Positions 23,932 through 32,213 of a stretch of 40,334 nt of DNA are shown one piece after another. A program made the translations under genes and the position numbers. The DNA is taken from NCBI GenBank assembly GCA_964559205.1, contig CAZLHV010000005.1, positions 1-40,334 of the forward strand. Reading direction: 5' to 3'. The notes beneath the pieces were generated by a model. It did not search any database. It was given only the letters and a program-made list of their open reading frames with translations, and was not told the origin of the DNA. Each line of letters opens with the position of its first letter. The stretch's first letter is position 1. This DNA is from GWF2-43-63 sp964559205 (GTDB taxonomy: Bacteria; Bacteroidota; Bacteroidia; Bacteroidales; DTU049).

Positions 23932-26439
23932 ATGAAAACCTGTTCAAAATGCAAATCTCTGGTATCCGGTTCAGCCAAATTCTGTACCCACTGCGGAACC
24001 AAAGTTATTGAAGGCGACAATTCAACGTTGAATACTTCTAAAAATATTTGCGAATGTGGATCAGAACTGAAGTCGGGAGTGAAATTTTGCACTACTTGCG
24101 GCAAAAAAGTTCAACCTGTTGCTGAACCGCTTGCGAAAAAAGAAAATACCTGCGAATGTGGAGCCGAATTCAAATTGGGAGCAAAATTCTGCACGTCGTG
24201 TGGAAAATCGCTGGTAAAACCTGTTGATGTTGAAGAAAAGGTAAAAACAGAAGCTCCCGAACCGGTCGTTTCGTCAGTCGTACCTAAGCCAGAACCAAAA
24301 GAAGAAGTAAAACCAACGGCAATTTCGCATCCGGCTGCTGCTCCCCGCAAGAAAAAGCGGATTTTTGTAAAAGTTGCAGCAGCAGTTCTTATTCTTGCCG
24401 CATTGGGTGCTGGAGGCTGGTATGGCTACAACGAGTTCTTTGGTGGCATCCGTAAGAAGCTGCTCGTTGAACAGAAAATTTCAGTTTCCGATCAGGATCA
24501 AACGGTCAGTTATGAAGATGAAATTGCCGTAACGGTTCCTTATGGAATCATTGACAAGGAAGACAACATGCGCATTTCATCGGTTAAGGGACTTCCTGAC
24601 ATGGAAGGATTAAATGTTTTGAATGCCTATGATGTTGAGATTGGAGAAGAGCATTCATTCGATGGCTATCTTGAAATTGTCATGACATATGACCCTGCGG
24701 AAATTCCGGCAGGTATGAAGCCAGCTGAAGCTTTGACCTGCATGAGTTATGATGAGACCAAAGAACAGTGGTTACCGGTCCCATTCATGATCAATGAAAG
24801 TAAAAACGAGATTACCGTATACACGAACCACCTCTCCATATTTGCTCCAGGAGTTGCAGGCGAAAAAGTAGAGCCTGGCCCGATGATGAAAGTGAAAACA
24901 GTTCGTTTTCCTGCGGGTGACATGATGGATGAAGCCAAGATGCTTGAAACGCTTCAGCGATACAGCACGACAGGTGGCAGTGGCAATAAAGAAGGCTTGA
25001 TCGCAGGTTGGGATTTTGTGAACGAGTGGTTTGGAATCGCCAGCAATGCATCTTCATTCACTGAAAATGCCCTTGAGGTCGGGGCGCTGGAAGGCGTGAA
25101 TAAAATAGCCACAGAAGTTGGGCTGGGATTTGCTTTGGTGCAGGCTGGAATCGATTTCAGCGAGGGAAAGGATCGTAAAGCGGTTTTTGAGCTTACCAAA
25201 AACCTGAGCAATTACAGCATTGGAAAAATTTTCAATACCACTGCAATGAATATTGCGATGGTTGGCGTGTTTGCCATTGATTACAGCCTCAACAAATTTG
25301 CCACAACGGCCATAAGCGGACGCAACGATATATATCAGAAAGCGTATGATATGTACTACTCCGACAAACGAAAAAATGAAGGAATTAATTCAGTCTGGTG
25401 GTACAAAAAACTGCTTAAGGTGGCCCGAAACACCGGCAATACAACCGAGGCTGGTCCCAACATGGAGAAATTCATGCACGATTATGTGTGGGAATTTTGG
25501 GGAAATCCCGAAGTTGTTGCCGATTATCTTGAGCGAACAGGATTGTATTCAACCGGCTTTGGCGGACTCAATGAAAACTTAAAAAAGGAAATTTCAGAGG
25601 CGCATTTAAGTTCGATTGTCAATACCCTGCACGGTTCCGGAGTGTTTGATAAGCTCATCAAGCAGCTGAAGCTCGAAGCCATGGGGCGTTTGTACGATCA
25701 GCTTTGCAGCATTCAGACCCAGCTCAACAAAGTGAACAAGATCAAAGTTATCGCAAAGGTTGACCCTGAATGCGAGGAATACGAAGATGTAAGTGTCAGC
25801 GGGCTGAAGGTTACGTTTAAAGTGTCCAATGCAGTTCACGAAAAGCTTTGGACCGGCACCACCGATAAAGATGGGGTGTTCGATTTTCAATGCACCACCC
25901 TTGGATATGTCGATGCTGGCTGCCCGACTGAAGTGTCGGTCATGGTTACCGGACCTGCCGGAAAAGAGGAGGAATTTTCAGGCGAAATGAAACTTGCCGG
26001 TGAAGGAAAAACCACAACCGTTGAAATCATCATTGGTGCACCGAAACTCGAAGGCACCTGGAAGCTCGATGCCACAATTACCAAAATGACTATGGATGCT
26101 TCGCTTCAATATATGGATCAGATGGCTGATTTTTACGGTTCTGGCGATGATTACCGTCAGGAGCGAAAGAAAATCGAAGAAGATATGAAGGGACAAAAGG
26201 CACAGTTGCCCGATCTGAAACTCGATGGCATTGAATATCTGATGGATGTGAAACGCGAAGGACAGTATTACGTCATCCAGTCGAAAAATTTCAACGACAA
26301 TACGGCACTGGGAAGTGTACAATACAAAATTAAATTCACCAGTCGTAACACATTCGAAGGAACGTATGTCGGGCTAAATCACCTGAACGGAAAAGAAAAC
26401 AGAACCGAAATGAATCTGATTGGAAAACGAATAAAATAG
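23932..26439 (+). CDS. Triple zinc-ribbon protein with one membrane span and large extracytoplasmic part
   Basis: 835 residues from ATG 23932. Three short zinc ribbons sit at about 4-21 (CSKC and CTHCG), 40-57 (CECG and CTTCG) and 74-91 (CECG and CTSCG); the later two start CxC instead of CxxC. A Pro/Glu/Lys linker leads to a basic stretch PRKKKR and one membrane helix at about 145-165 (VAAAVLILAALGAGGWYGY). The rest is probably periplasmic: a beta-sandwich region up to about 320, an alpha-rich middle, a carboxypeptidase-regulatory-like region near 600-690, and a C-terminal lipocalin-like domain from LEGTWKLDATI. Such zinc-ribbon/TM proteins are known, but I do not recognise this architecture. 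It forms a transcription unit with the lipoprotein gene 5 bases downstream. Confidence 0.8.
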   Translation: MKTCSKCKSLVSGSAKFCTHCGTKVIEGDNSTLNTSKNICECGSELKSGVKFCTTCGKKVQPVAEPLAKKENTCECGAEFKLGAKFCTSCGKSLVKPVDVEEKVKTEAPEPVVSSVVPKPEPKEEVKPTAISHPAAAPRKKKRIFVKVAAAVLILAALGAGGWYGYNEFFGGIRKKLLVEQKISVSDQDQTVSYEDEIAVTVPYGIIDKEDNMRISSVKGLPDMEGLNVLNAYDVEIGEEHSFDGYLEIVMTYDPAEIPAGMKPAEALTCMSYDETKEQWLPVPFMINESKNEITVYTNHLSIFAPGVAGEKVEPGPMMKVKTVRFPAGDMMDEAKMLETLQRYSTTGGSGNKEGLIAGWDFVNEWFGIASNASSFTENALEVGALEGVNKIATEVGLGFALVQAGIDFSEGKDRKAVFELTKNLSNYSIGKIFNTTAMNIAMVGVFAIDYSLNKFATTAISGRNDIYQKAYDMYYSDKRKNEGINSVWWYKKLLKVARNTGNTTEAGPNMEKFMHDYVWEFWGNPEVVADYLERTGLYSTGFGGLNENLKKEISEAHLSSIVNTLHGSGVFDKLIKQLKLEAMGRLYDQLCSIQTQLNKVNKIKVIAKVDPECEEYEDVSVSGLKVTFKVSNAVHEKLWTGTTDKDGVFDFQCTTLGYVDAGCPTEVSVMVTGPAGKEEEFSGEMKLAGEGKTTTVEIIIGAPKLEGTWKLDATITKMTMDASLQYMDQMADFYGSGDDYRQERKKIEEDMKGQKAQLPDLKLDGIEYLMDVKREGQYYVIQSKNFNDNTALGSVQYKIKFTSRNTFEGTYVGLNHLNGKENRTEMNLIGKRIK

Positions 26440-26444
26440 CAACC

Positions 26445-27110
26445 ATGAAAACAACTCTCTTGCTGATCTTCATCACTGCTGGTTTCTTGCATTTATCCTG
26501 CTCTTCTTCACGTAAGGAAAGCGATAAACTGAAGGCATCACCAAACGAAGCAATTTTGTTAATGAGTCAGGTATCAGGTCAAGCTGATGCAGAAAAAAAA
26601 TTCCCTGTACCCGATACGCTCAAACTGCCTCTGAAAACAGTTACAACAAGCAGCGGTAGTTTTTCTTCCATTTCTTTGGGCTTTGAAGAAAAAATGGACG
26701 GAAGGATATTCTCCTTTGAGCTGTTTTTGCCATCTGCACCAAAATTCAAACTGGTTCATGACCAAAAGCAAAACATCAGTCTGGGAGATGTAACATTTCC
26801 ATATGAGTTGAAATCCGAAGATTATATCCCTTTTAAGAATGCATTAAACGAGTCGGAGATTTTTCCCGGAGCATCGCTAATGGTGAAAATGATCGGCAAG
26901 ACTGAGACGAATAACATTGCTGATATTATGTATTTTACAGTAGGGAAAATTGTTGTCAATGCTTTTCTGATCAGCGATGGTAAAGCATCAATCAGTATGG
27001 CGGTTGAATTATCCACCGATACCATTTATAACCCGGCCTATGGGGTGTGGCAATGCTCGGTTGATCTCAATGCAGATGATGCTACGGTGAACATGCTCAT
27101 GGTGGACTAA
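26445..27110 (+). CDS. Lipoprotein of unknown function
   Basis: 221 residues. The signal MKTTLLLIFITAGFLHLSC ends in a lipobox with Cys19, followed by SSSRKESD. The mature part is beta-rich (FSFELFLPSAPKFKLVHD, VGKIVVNAFLISDGKASIS) with no recognised domain. It starts 5 bases after the zinc-ribbon/membrane gene, which suggests the two extracytoplasmic proteins act together at the cell envelope. Confidence 0.8.
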   Translation: MKTTLLLIFITAGFLHLSCSSSRKESDKLKASPNEAILLMSQVSGQADAEKKFPVPDTLKLPLKTVTTSSGSFSSISLGFEEKMDGRIFSFELFLPSAPKFKLVHDQKQNISLGDVTFPYELKSEDYIPFKNALNESEIFPGASLMVKMIGKTETNNIADIMYFTVGKIVVNAFLISDGKASISMAVELSTDTIYNPAYGVWQCSVDLNADDATVNMLMVD

Positions 27111-27129
27111 ATTTGGGCCGTACATTTAG

Positions 27130-27158
27130 GAAAAGTTTACCATTCGATTTAACTTTTC
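27130..27158. promoter_or_regulatory. 8-bp inverted repeat upstream of the flavoprotein cluster
   Basis: GAAAAGTT and AACTTTTC form a perfect dyad with a 13-nt centre. It covers roughly -58 to -30 relative to the start expected from the -7 box at 27174-27181, a usual place for an operator. It also lies 20 nt after the lipoprotein stop codon but has no T tract, so a terminator is less likely. Confidence 0.35.
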
Positions 27159-27173
27159 TGATGTTATTCACAT

Positions 27174-27181
27174 TACTTTTG
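27174..27181 (+). promoter_or_regulatory. -7 box of the thioredoxin/DUF2271/ApbE cluster
   Basis: TACTTTTG fits TAnnTTTG, 19 nt before ATG 27201. It would drive all five genes to 30967. Confidence 0.5.
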
Positions 27182-27200
27182 TCGATTCAACCATTTCACA

Positions 27201-27668
27201 ATGAAACAGGCATTGTTCGTTTTTGCTTTTCTATCATTCCTGCAGGCTTCACAGGGACAATCTTCCGGTCATCTTGATTCCAGTCTTTGGAAAAATGAGT
27301 ATGCTGTTCAATTGAAGGCAGCAGCTGATTCGGGCAAGCCTTTGCTCTTGGTTTTCAGTGGTTCCGACTGGTGTAAGCCATGTATCAGACTGCGCGAACA
27401 GGTACTTATTAAGCCTGAATTTACCGAATGGGCTTCAGCAAACGTCTTTTGCTATTGCGCCGATTTTCCTTCGCAGAAGAAAAACGCCTTGCCTGAGAAC
27501 ATCAAGATGCAAAACGAAGCGCTGGCCGAAAAATTCAACCCTTCAGGTCAGTTTCCTTTGGTTGTACTGATCGATGCAAATGAAAAAGTGCTTGGAACAA
27601 GAGGCTATGAGGATATCTCTGTTCAGGAGTATATTGCAGAACTTGAAAAAATTCTTAACAACAAATAG
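27201..27668 (+). CDS. Secreted thioredoxin-like protein
   Basis: 155 residues with a signal peptide (MKQALFVFAFLSFLQASQGQ). The thioredoxin fold is shown by PLLLVFSGSDWCKPC, with the redox pair Cys58/Cys61 in a CKPC motif, and the cis-proline strand GQFPLVVLIDANEKVLG. It is of the DUF255/thioredoxin_7 kind, acting in the periplasm as a disulfide reductant or isomerase. It is first in a cluster with DUF2271, ApbE, DUF4266 and DUF3570 proteins; the next gene begins one base after its stop. The cysteine-rich ends of neighbours (GGGCGCN in the DUF4266 protein) are possible clients. Confidence 0.9.
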   Translation: MKQALFVFAFLSFLQASQGQSSGHLDSSLWKNEYAVQLKAAADSGKPLLLVFSGSDWCKPCIRLREQVLIKPEFTEWASANVFCYCADFPSQKKNALPENIKMQNEALAEKFNPSGQFPLVVLIDANEKVLGTRGYEDISVQEYIAELEKILNNK

Positions 27669-27669
27669 T

Positions 27670-28434
27670 ATGATTCGTGCATTTCTTTTTGCCGGTTTAC
27701 TGCTGACATGCGCATTGACTGTTTCTTCACAGACAGGTGGAACTGTCACTTTCAGTGTGACCACTGTTTCCAATGGCGGACAGTATACACCCGAAAACAT
27801 TGTGGCAATCTGGATTAAGAATTCGGCAGGAACCTTCATTCGATCCATGAAGGTTATGGCCGCACAGCGAATTCAGTATCTGTATCAATGGAAGCTTTCG
27901 TCATCGATGAATACGGTTAATGCCATTACCGGTGCAACGCTTTCTACGCATCAGACGCATGTGGTGAGTTGGAATTGCAAGGATAAGAACAACAGTGCTC
28001 TGGTACCTGACGGCGACTACGAATTTTGGGTAGAATTCACCGACGATGACCTGCAGGGCCCGGTAACGCATTACACCTTCACAAAGGGAAGTGCTTCACA
28101 GAACATTAATTTTCCGGACGCTTCGCGGTTTGTTAATGTATCTTTGGTTTACACTCCTGACCCAGCCGGACTAAATGATGTCATTGTTCCGGCAACCGTT
28201 CAGCGCACAGCGGGCTCTGACCGTTTTGTATTCTCAATTCCATCGCAAATTGAGCAAAATGCTTCAATTCAAATATTTGATGTCAGCGGAAAAATGGTGT
28301 ATTCATCTTCGGCTTACCTCGATAATGATCATGAAAGGTATTTCATCTGGAATGCCTATAGCCAGCAGAATGGCATTTATATTTACCGCATTGAGAGCGG
28401 AGCAAAACTCTATGCCGGAAAACTTTTCAAATAA
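27670..28434 (+). CDS. DUF2271 protein with flavinylation motif and T9SS type A sorting tail
   Basis: 254 residues from ATG 27670, with signal peptide MIRAFLFAGLLLTCALTVSS. The DUF2271 domain (about 22-160) has PENIVAIWIKNSAGTFIRSM and DGDYEFWVEFTDDD. Residues 84-92 read NAITGATLS, matching the ApbE target pattern Dxx[ST]GA[ST] apart from Asp-to-Asn; Thr90 would carry FMN. The last 65 residues look like a T9SS type A sorting domain: IQIFDVSGKMVYSSS, FIWNAYSQQNGIYIYRI and a final AGKLFK. The protein is therefore predicted to be exported to the cell surface with a covalent flavin. Its stop is 5 bases before apbE. An upstream in-frame ATG at 27574 lies inside the previous gene. Confidence 0.85.
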   Translation: MIRAFLFAGLLLTCALTVSSQTGGTVTFSVTTVSNGGQYTPENIVAIWIKNSAGTFIRSMKVMAAQRIQYLYQWKLSSSMNTVNAITGATLSTHQTHVVSWNCKDKNNSALVPDGDYEFWVEFTDDDLQGPVTHYTFTKGSASQNINFPDASRFVNVSLVYTPDPAGLNDVIVPATVQRTAGSDRFVFSIPSQIEQNASIQIFDVSGKMVYSSSAYLDNDHERYFIWNAYSQQNGIYIYRIESGAKLYAGKLFK

Positions 28435-28439
28435 ACCCG

Positions 28440-29468
28440 ATGCGTTTTCTGTCGCTTTTGCTCATGCTGATCAGTACAGCTTCTGCTTTTTCACAGCACA
28501 AGCATCGAACCGAGATTCTTTTGCTCATGGGCTCCCGATTTGAAATCACACCGTTTGCATCATCCGACAGTCTTGTTAATGCATCGATTGATGCGGCAAT
28601 CAGCGAAGTAAAGCGAATTGAAAGTGTGATTTCGGAATGGATACCTGAATCAGAAATCTCAAGAGTGAATCAAATGGCAGGTGTTGCACCGGTTACGGTT
28701 TCCGATGAATTGTTCCAACTGGTGAAGCGCTGTATTAAAGTATCGGAGCTTACCGATGGTGCATTTGACATATCGTGGGCTTCAGCACGTAATGTGTGGC
28801 GCTTCGATGGGACCATGACAAAGCTTCCCGATTCAACGCTCATCGATTCAATGAAAAAATTGGTGAATTTCCGCAAAATCATTCTCAACGATTCGGCACA
28901 CAGTATATTCCTTTCGGAAAAAGGGATGGCCATTGGATTGGGTGCTATTGGGAAAGGATATGCCGCTCAAAGATCAAAGATGGTGATGCAGAAAATGGGA
29001 GTTGAAAATGGAATTGTGATTGCAGGTGGTGATCTGATAGCGTGGGGAAAACCCGATGGCAGCGATTATTGGCCGATTGGCATCGCCAATCCTGACCATC
29101 CAAGAGAAGCCATTGCATGGTTTGGGGTTGGCCCTCTGGCCGTAGTGACGTCGGGCGATTATGAACGATTCGCCATGATCGACGGAAAGCGGTACGGCCA
29201 TATTATCGATCCCCGAACATGCTATCCTGCAAGCGGCTTGCGTAGTGTTACCATCATCTGCCCGGATGCTGAACTGGCTGATGCACTTGCCACCTCGGTT
29301 TTTGTACTCGGAAAGGATGCAGGAATGGCGTTGGTGAATCAAATGAAAGGAGTCGAATGTGTTATGATTTGTGAGGACGGAACCATCTTGTCTTCCTCTG
29401 ACATTTCCATTAACCGATATCAGCCTGGACAACAGCAACAACAACATCAAATCACAATTGGTCAATAA
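28440..29468 (+). CDS. apbE: FAD:protein FMN transferase (ApbE)
   Basis: 342 residues with signal peptide MRFLSLLLMLISTASAFSQ. ApbE landmarks: SEISRVNQMAG (71-81), TDGAFDISWA (105-114), GLGAIGKGYAA (166-176), GVENGIVIAGGDLIAWG (187-203), TSGDYERF (237-244), YGHIIDPRTCYPA (252-264) and DALATSVFVLG (281-291) with the magnesium residues Asp281 and Thr285. It moves FMN from FAD to a Thr or Ser in a [ST]GA[ST]-type motif of exported proteins. The likely substrate is the DUF2271 protein encoded just before it. The Gln-rich tail (GQQQQQHQ) is odd for the family. Confidence 0.96.
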   Translation: MRFLSLLLMLISTASAFSQHKHRTEILLLMGSRFEITPFASSDSLVNASIDAAISEVKRIESVISEWIPESEISRVNQMAGVAPVTVSDELFQLVKRCIKVSELTDGAFDISWASARNVWRFDGTMTKLPDSTLIDSMKKLVNFRKIILNDSAHSIFLSEKGMAIGLGAIGKGYAAQRSKMVMQKMGVENGIVIAGGDLIAWGKPDGSDYWPIGIANPDHPREAIAWFGVGPLAVVTSGDYERFAMIDGKRYGHIIDPRTCYPASGLRSVTIICPDAELADALATSVFVLGKDAGMALVNQMKGVECVMICEDGTILSSSDISINRYQPGQQQQQHQITIGQ

Positions 29469-29475
29469 TTATCAT

Positions 29476-29688
29476 ATGAAGACAATCAAGAAATGTTTTT
29501 TCCTGCTCATGACAGTCGTGTTGGCTGCATGCAATGTGAAACCGTATCAGAAAGCGCATTTAAACCATGAAGACATGAAACTGGGTCCTCGCAAGGCTGA
29601 GGTTTATGATAATTCAATTGAATCGTACCGGGAAGGCGGAAGTGGTGCAACCGGTGGCAAAACCGGGGGTGGATGCGGTTGCAACTAA
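29476..29688 (+). CDS. DUF4266 small lipoprotein
   Basis: 70 residues from ATG 29476. A lipoprotein signal (MKTIKKCFFLLMTVVLAAC, Cys19) leads into NVKPYQKAHLNHEDMKLG and a Gly-rich, Cys-ending tail, GGGCGCN, the hallmark of DUF4266. The family travels with DUF3570 proteins and ApbE. The tail here includes GSGAT (55-59), which resembles an ApbE target, although the Gly-rich setting makes chance likely. The two C-terminal cysteines could be redox partners of the thioredoxin-like protein. It probably sits on the outer membrane. It lies 7 bases after apbE and 16 before the DUF3570 gene. Confidence 0.88.
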   Translation: MKTIKKCFFLLMTVVLAACNVKPYQKAHLNHEDMKLGPRKAEVYDNSIESYREGGSGATGGKTGGGCGCN

Positions 29689-29704
29689 CATTCAATCAGC
29701 AAAA

Positions 29705-30967
29705 ATGAAAAGTTTATTTATCATATTGGCGATAGCGTATAGTCCCTTTTTGTGGGCACAAGGCTACGAAGTAAAAGTTTTGAATGAACAGGAGGTCGAT
29801 TTCCTGTTTAATTATTACGAGCAGAATGGTAATCACAGCCCTGTTACCGGTGGCATCGGAAGCGAAAAACTCGATTGCATGGCCCCCATGACGTCGGTCA
29901 ATGTCCCTTTCGACACGGTTCATTCTATCTCGGTGAATCTTGGAATAGATTATTACACCAGCGCTTCGTGCGATCAAATTGATCGCTTTGTCACTTCGGC
30001 AAGTTCAGAATACATTTCATCGGCATCAAGTCATGACATGAGAACGCATTTTGATGTAGACTATACACGAAAAAGCAGATTGTATCCAGCCGACTATGGT
30101 GTGATGCTTGGTTACAGCAATGAGTTTGATGTGAATTCTTTTGCAGCAGGACTTCATTACACGGTGGCTTCGAAAGATGAAAACAGGCAGCTTGGTTTAA
30201 AAGCAACAGCCTATTACGATGTCTGGAAGCTCATTTACCCGGGTGAAATCAGAAATGGCGACGAATATCGGTTCGGAAACGAGGAAGATGATTACGACAT
30301 CGACTCGCGATTGACCTCTACTTTTACGGCCACATGGTCACAAGTGGTTACGCGGAACCTGCAGTTTTTACTGACCGGCGATTTTGTGCTTCAAAAAGGT
30401 ATTCTTCACACACCTTTCCATCGGGTGTATTTCGACGATGGATTCCTGCCGTTTTATTCCGATACGGCATACATGCCTATGTTGCCTGAAAACCTGCCCC
30501 GCACTCGTATCAAAATTCCTGTCGGTATACGTTTGAACTATTATCTCTCAGATTGGCTGATCATGAGGCTTTATTATCGCTATTACTATGATGATTTTGG
30601 AATTACATCCAATACGGTGAGTGTTGAATTCCCGGTAAAAATTTCCTCATGGCTTTCAGTGTATCCACTGTACCGGTTCTATGAACAAAGTGCTTCAAAA
30701 TATTTTGCTCCCTTTGGAGGCCATTTGTATACTGCATCAGGTCAGCCTCAGGAAGAATATTACACTTCGGATTTCGACTTGTCAAAGCTTGTTAACCGAA
30801 AATACGGTGCCGGTTTCCGCATCAGTCCAACTTATGGCATTAAGAAGTGGTCGTTTGGCAAGAATACTCTAACGTTCAAAAGTTTTGAATCGCGTTATGC
30901 CATTTACCGACGCAGCGATGGTCTCGATGCTTCGTCGATAAGCTTCAATTTCGGCTTTGTGTTTTGA
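29705..30967 (+). CDS. DUF3570 outer-membrane beta-barrel protein
   Basis: 420 residues with signal peptide MKSLFIILAIAYSPFLWAQ. Many amphipathic strands end in aromatic residues (LQFLLTGDFVL, WLIMRLYYRYYYDD, WLSVYPLYRFYE), and the last residue is Phe (FNFGFVF), the BAM signal of outer-membrane barrels. DUF3570 context is given by DMRTHFDVDYTRKSR and the link to DUF4266/ApbE genes. Near the N-terminus are three SAS-type motifs: DYYTSAS (82-88), TSAS (97-100) and SSAS (105-108); the first fits Dxx[ST]xA[ST]. The barrel could host or pass electrons to the surface flavoprotein. Its end overlaps the convergent proline dehydrogenase gene by 23 bases. Confidence 0.87.
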   Translation: MKSLFIILAIAYSPFLWAQGYEVKVLNEQEVDFLFNYYEQNGNHSPVTGGIGSEKLDCMAPMTSVNVPFDTVHSISVNLGIDYYTSASCDQIDRFVTSASSEYISSASSHDMRTHFDVDYTRKSRLYPADYGVMLGYSNEFDVNSFAAGLHYTVASKDENRQLGLKATAYYDVWKLIYPGEIRNGDEYRFGNEEDDYDIDSRLTSTFTATWSQVVTRNLQFLLTGDFVLQKGILHTPFHRVYFDDGFLPFYSDTAYMPMLPENLPRTRIKIPVGIRLNYYLSDWLIMRLYYRYYYDDFGITSNTVSVEFPVKISSWLSVYPLYRFYEQSASKYFAPFGGHLYTASGQPQEEYYTSDFDLSKLVNRKYGAGFRISPTYGIKKWSFGKNTLTFKSFESRYAIYRRSDGLDASSISFNFGFVF

Positions 30968-32129
30968 TCTTGTTCCTTCTTTCTTTCTCCTGCTCAAGCA
31001 ACGAGAGTTCACGCAGGGTCTGACCTTTCACTGAAGAATTTTCTTCTGCACGCCTGATAAGATAAGGCATCACGTTGCGGATGGGGGCATAGGGGACATA
31101 TTTTGCCACATTGTATCCTTCGTCAGCAAGATTAAACGAGATGTGGTCGCTCATGCCATACAATTGCGCAAACCAGATGCGCGAATCGTTTTTTGCAAGC
31201 CCATGCTCTTGAATCAGTTTGCAAAGATGCATGGCGCTTTCTTCATTATGCGATGCACACATCAAACGCAATACATCGATATGCTGAACCGATATGGAAA
31301 GCGCTTCATTAAAGGCCTGATCGGTTTCAGATTTGCTTTGATACACTGCCGAAACAACCCCATGTGCTTTTGCATACCTGTTTTCTTTTTCGTGATATGC
31401 ACCCCGAACAAATTTAATCCCCGCCTGCAGACTGTTGTTTTTTGCAAATGCAATGGTTTCTTGCAGAAATGCAAGCCTGTCGTGCCGATACATCTGAAGG
31501 GTATTGAAAACCACAGGAAAATCACGATTATACTTCAACATGAAATGAAACACCAGATCATCAACCGCCTGCTGAATCCAGGATTCTTCGGCATCGACCA
31601 TTACAGGTATTCTTTTCGATGCTGCAGCCGAAAAAATCCGGTCCCAGCGATCGGTGGTTTGTTTCCATTGCTGCTCTTCGTCAGGGTTCAGCATTTGTTT
31701 CGCCGACTTCTTAGCCAGCAGCGTCATGCACGAAATTCCGCTTGGCTTAAATACGGCAAAAGGATTTTTGTTGCCCTGTGCCGCAGCAAAATGCACCGAT
31801 GCGATGATTTCGTTGCAAACCGCTTCGCGGGATTGTTCTGTTCCCTTTCCCTCAACACTGAAATCTGCAATGCTTTTCACGCCTGTGGCACTGAGACGAT
31901 CAAAAACGGGAATGGCCGAGTTCAGATCTTTGCCACCGACAAAATGACGGTAGATGCCCCCAAGAATCCACTGCAGGGGAAAATGTACTGCCAGACCGAT
32001 TTGAAGCAGGGGCTTCCCGATTTTTATTAACCATGCGTGCCGCACAAGGCGAAATATGCTCAGGTTTTTTTTCAGCTGTCGATTGCTGAGATGACGGAAA
32101 GCTATTTCAATATTGGTGAAATCGGGCAT
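30945..32129 (-). CDS. Proline dehydrogenase (FAD-dependent)
   Basis: 394 residues of the PRODH beta/alpha barrel, monofunctional (no aldehyde dehydrogenase part as in PutA). Signatures: VMVDAEESWIQQAVDDL, IKFVRGAYHEKEN, ASHNEESAMH, and the C-terminal block QLYGMSDHISFNLADEGYNV, KYVPYAPIRNVMPYLIRRA with the substrate-binding double Arg. It oxidises L-proline to pyrroline-5-carboxylate, feeding electrons to quinone at the inner membrane. It is divergent from the cupin gene, with two palindromes between them, and its 3' end overlaps the DUF3570 gene. Confidence 0.95.
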   Translation of the reverse strand: MPDFTNIEIAFRHLSNRQLKKNLSIFRLVRHAWLIKIGKPLLQIGLAVHFPLQWILGGIYRHFVGGKDLNSAIPVFDRLSATGVKSIADFSVEGKGTEQSREAVCNEIIASVHFAAAQGNKNPFAVFKPSGISCMTLLAKKSAKQMLNPDEEQQWKQTTDRWDRIFSAAASKRIPVMVDAEESWIQQAVDDLVFHFMLKYNRDFPVVFNTLQMYRHDRLAFLQETIAFAKNNSLQAGIKFVRGAYHEKENRYAKAHGVVSAVYQSKSETDQAFNEALSISVQHIDVLRLMCASHNEESAMHLCKLIQEHGLAKNDSRIWFAQLYGMSDHISFNLADEGYNVAKYVPYAPIRNVMPYLIRRAEENSSVKGQTLRELSLLEQEKERRNKIKTQSRN

Positions 32130-32138
32130 TTTTTATCG

Positions 32139-32146
32139 CAAACATA
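32139..32146 (-). promoter_or_regulatory. -7 box of the proline dehydrogenase gene
   Basis: On the minus strand TATGTTTG fits TAnnTTTG and ends 9 nt before ATG 32129, so the mRNA would be leaderless or nearly so. Confidence 0.5.
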
Positions 32147-32162
32147 CATAAAAAGAAAAAGA

Positions 32163-32194
32163 ACGTTAACGTGAAATTGCTAAATATCATGATA
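32163..32194. promoter_or_regulatory. Two 10-bp palindromes between divergent promoters
   Basis: ACGTTAACGT (32163-32172) and TATCATGATA (32185-32194) are both perfect palindromes within a 100-bp divergent region. The second lies between the expected -33 and the -7 box of the cupin gene; the first lies upstream of the -7 box of the proline dehydrogenase gene. This placement suits an operator. Confidence 0.35.
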
Positions 32195-32205
32195 AAATCA
32201 AATGC

Positions 32206-32213
32206 TATATTTG
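32206..32213 (+). promoter_or_regulatory. -7 box of the cupin gene
   Basis: TATATTTG fits TAnnTTTG, 16 nt before ATG 32230. No well-spaced -33 TTG (nearest 26 nt away). Confidence 0.45.

Noticed and set aside
23886..24104. N-terminal extension of the minus-strand 4-TM gene up to 24104
   Set aside because: It would run across the divergent promoters and the first zinc ribbons of the plus-strand gene; ATG 23885 gives a normal membrane-protein N-terminus.
31143..32030. Open frame of 295 codons opposite the proline dehydrogenase gene
   Set aside because: Shadow; cysteine- and arginine-rich with no domain, while the minus strand encodes a clear PRODH.
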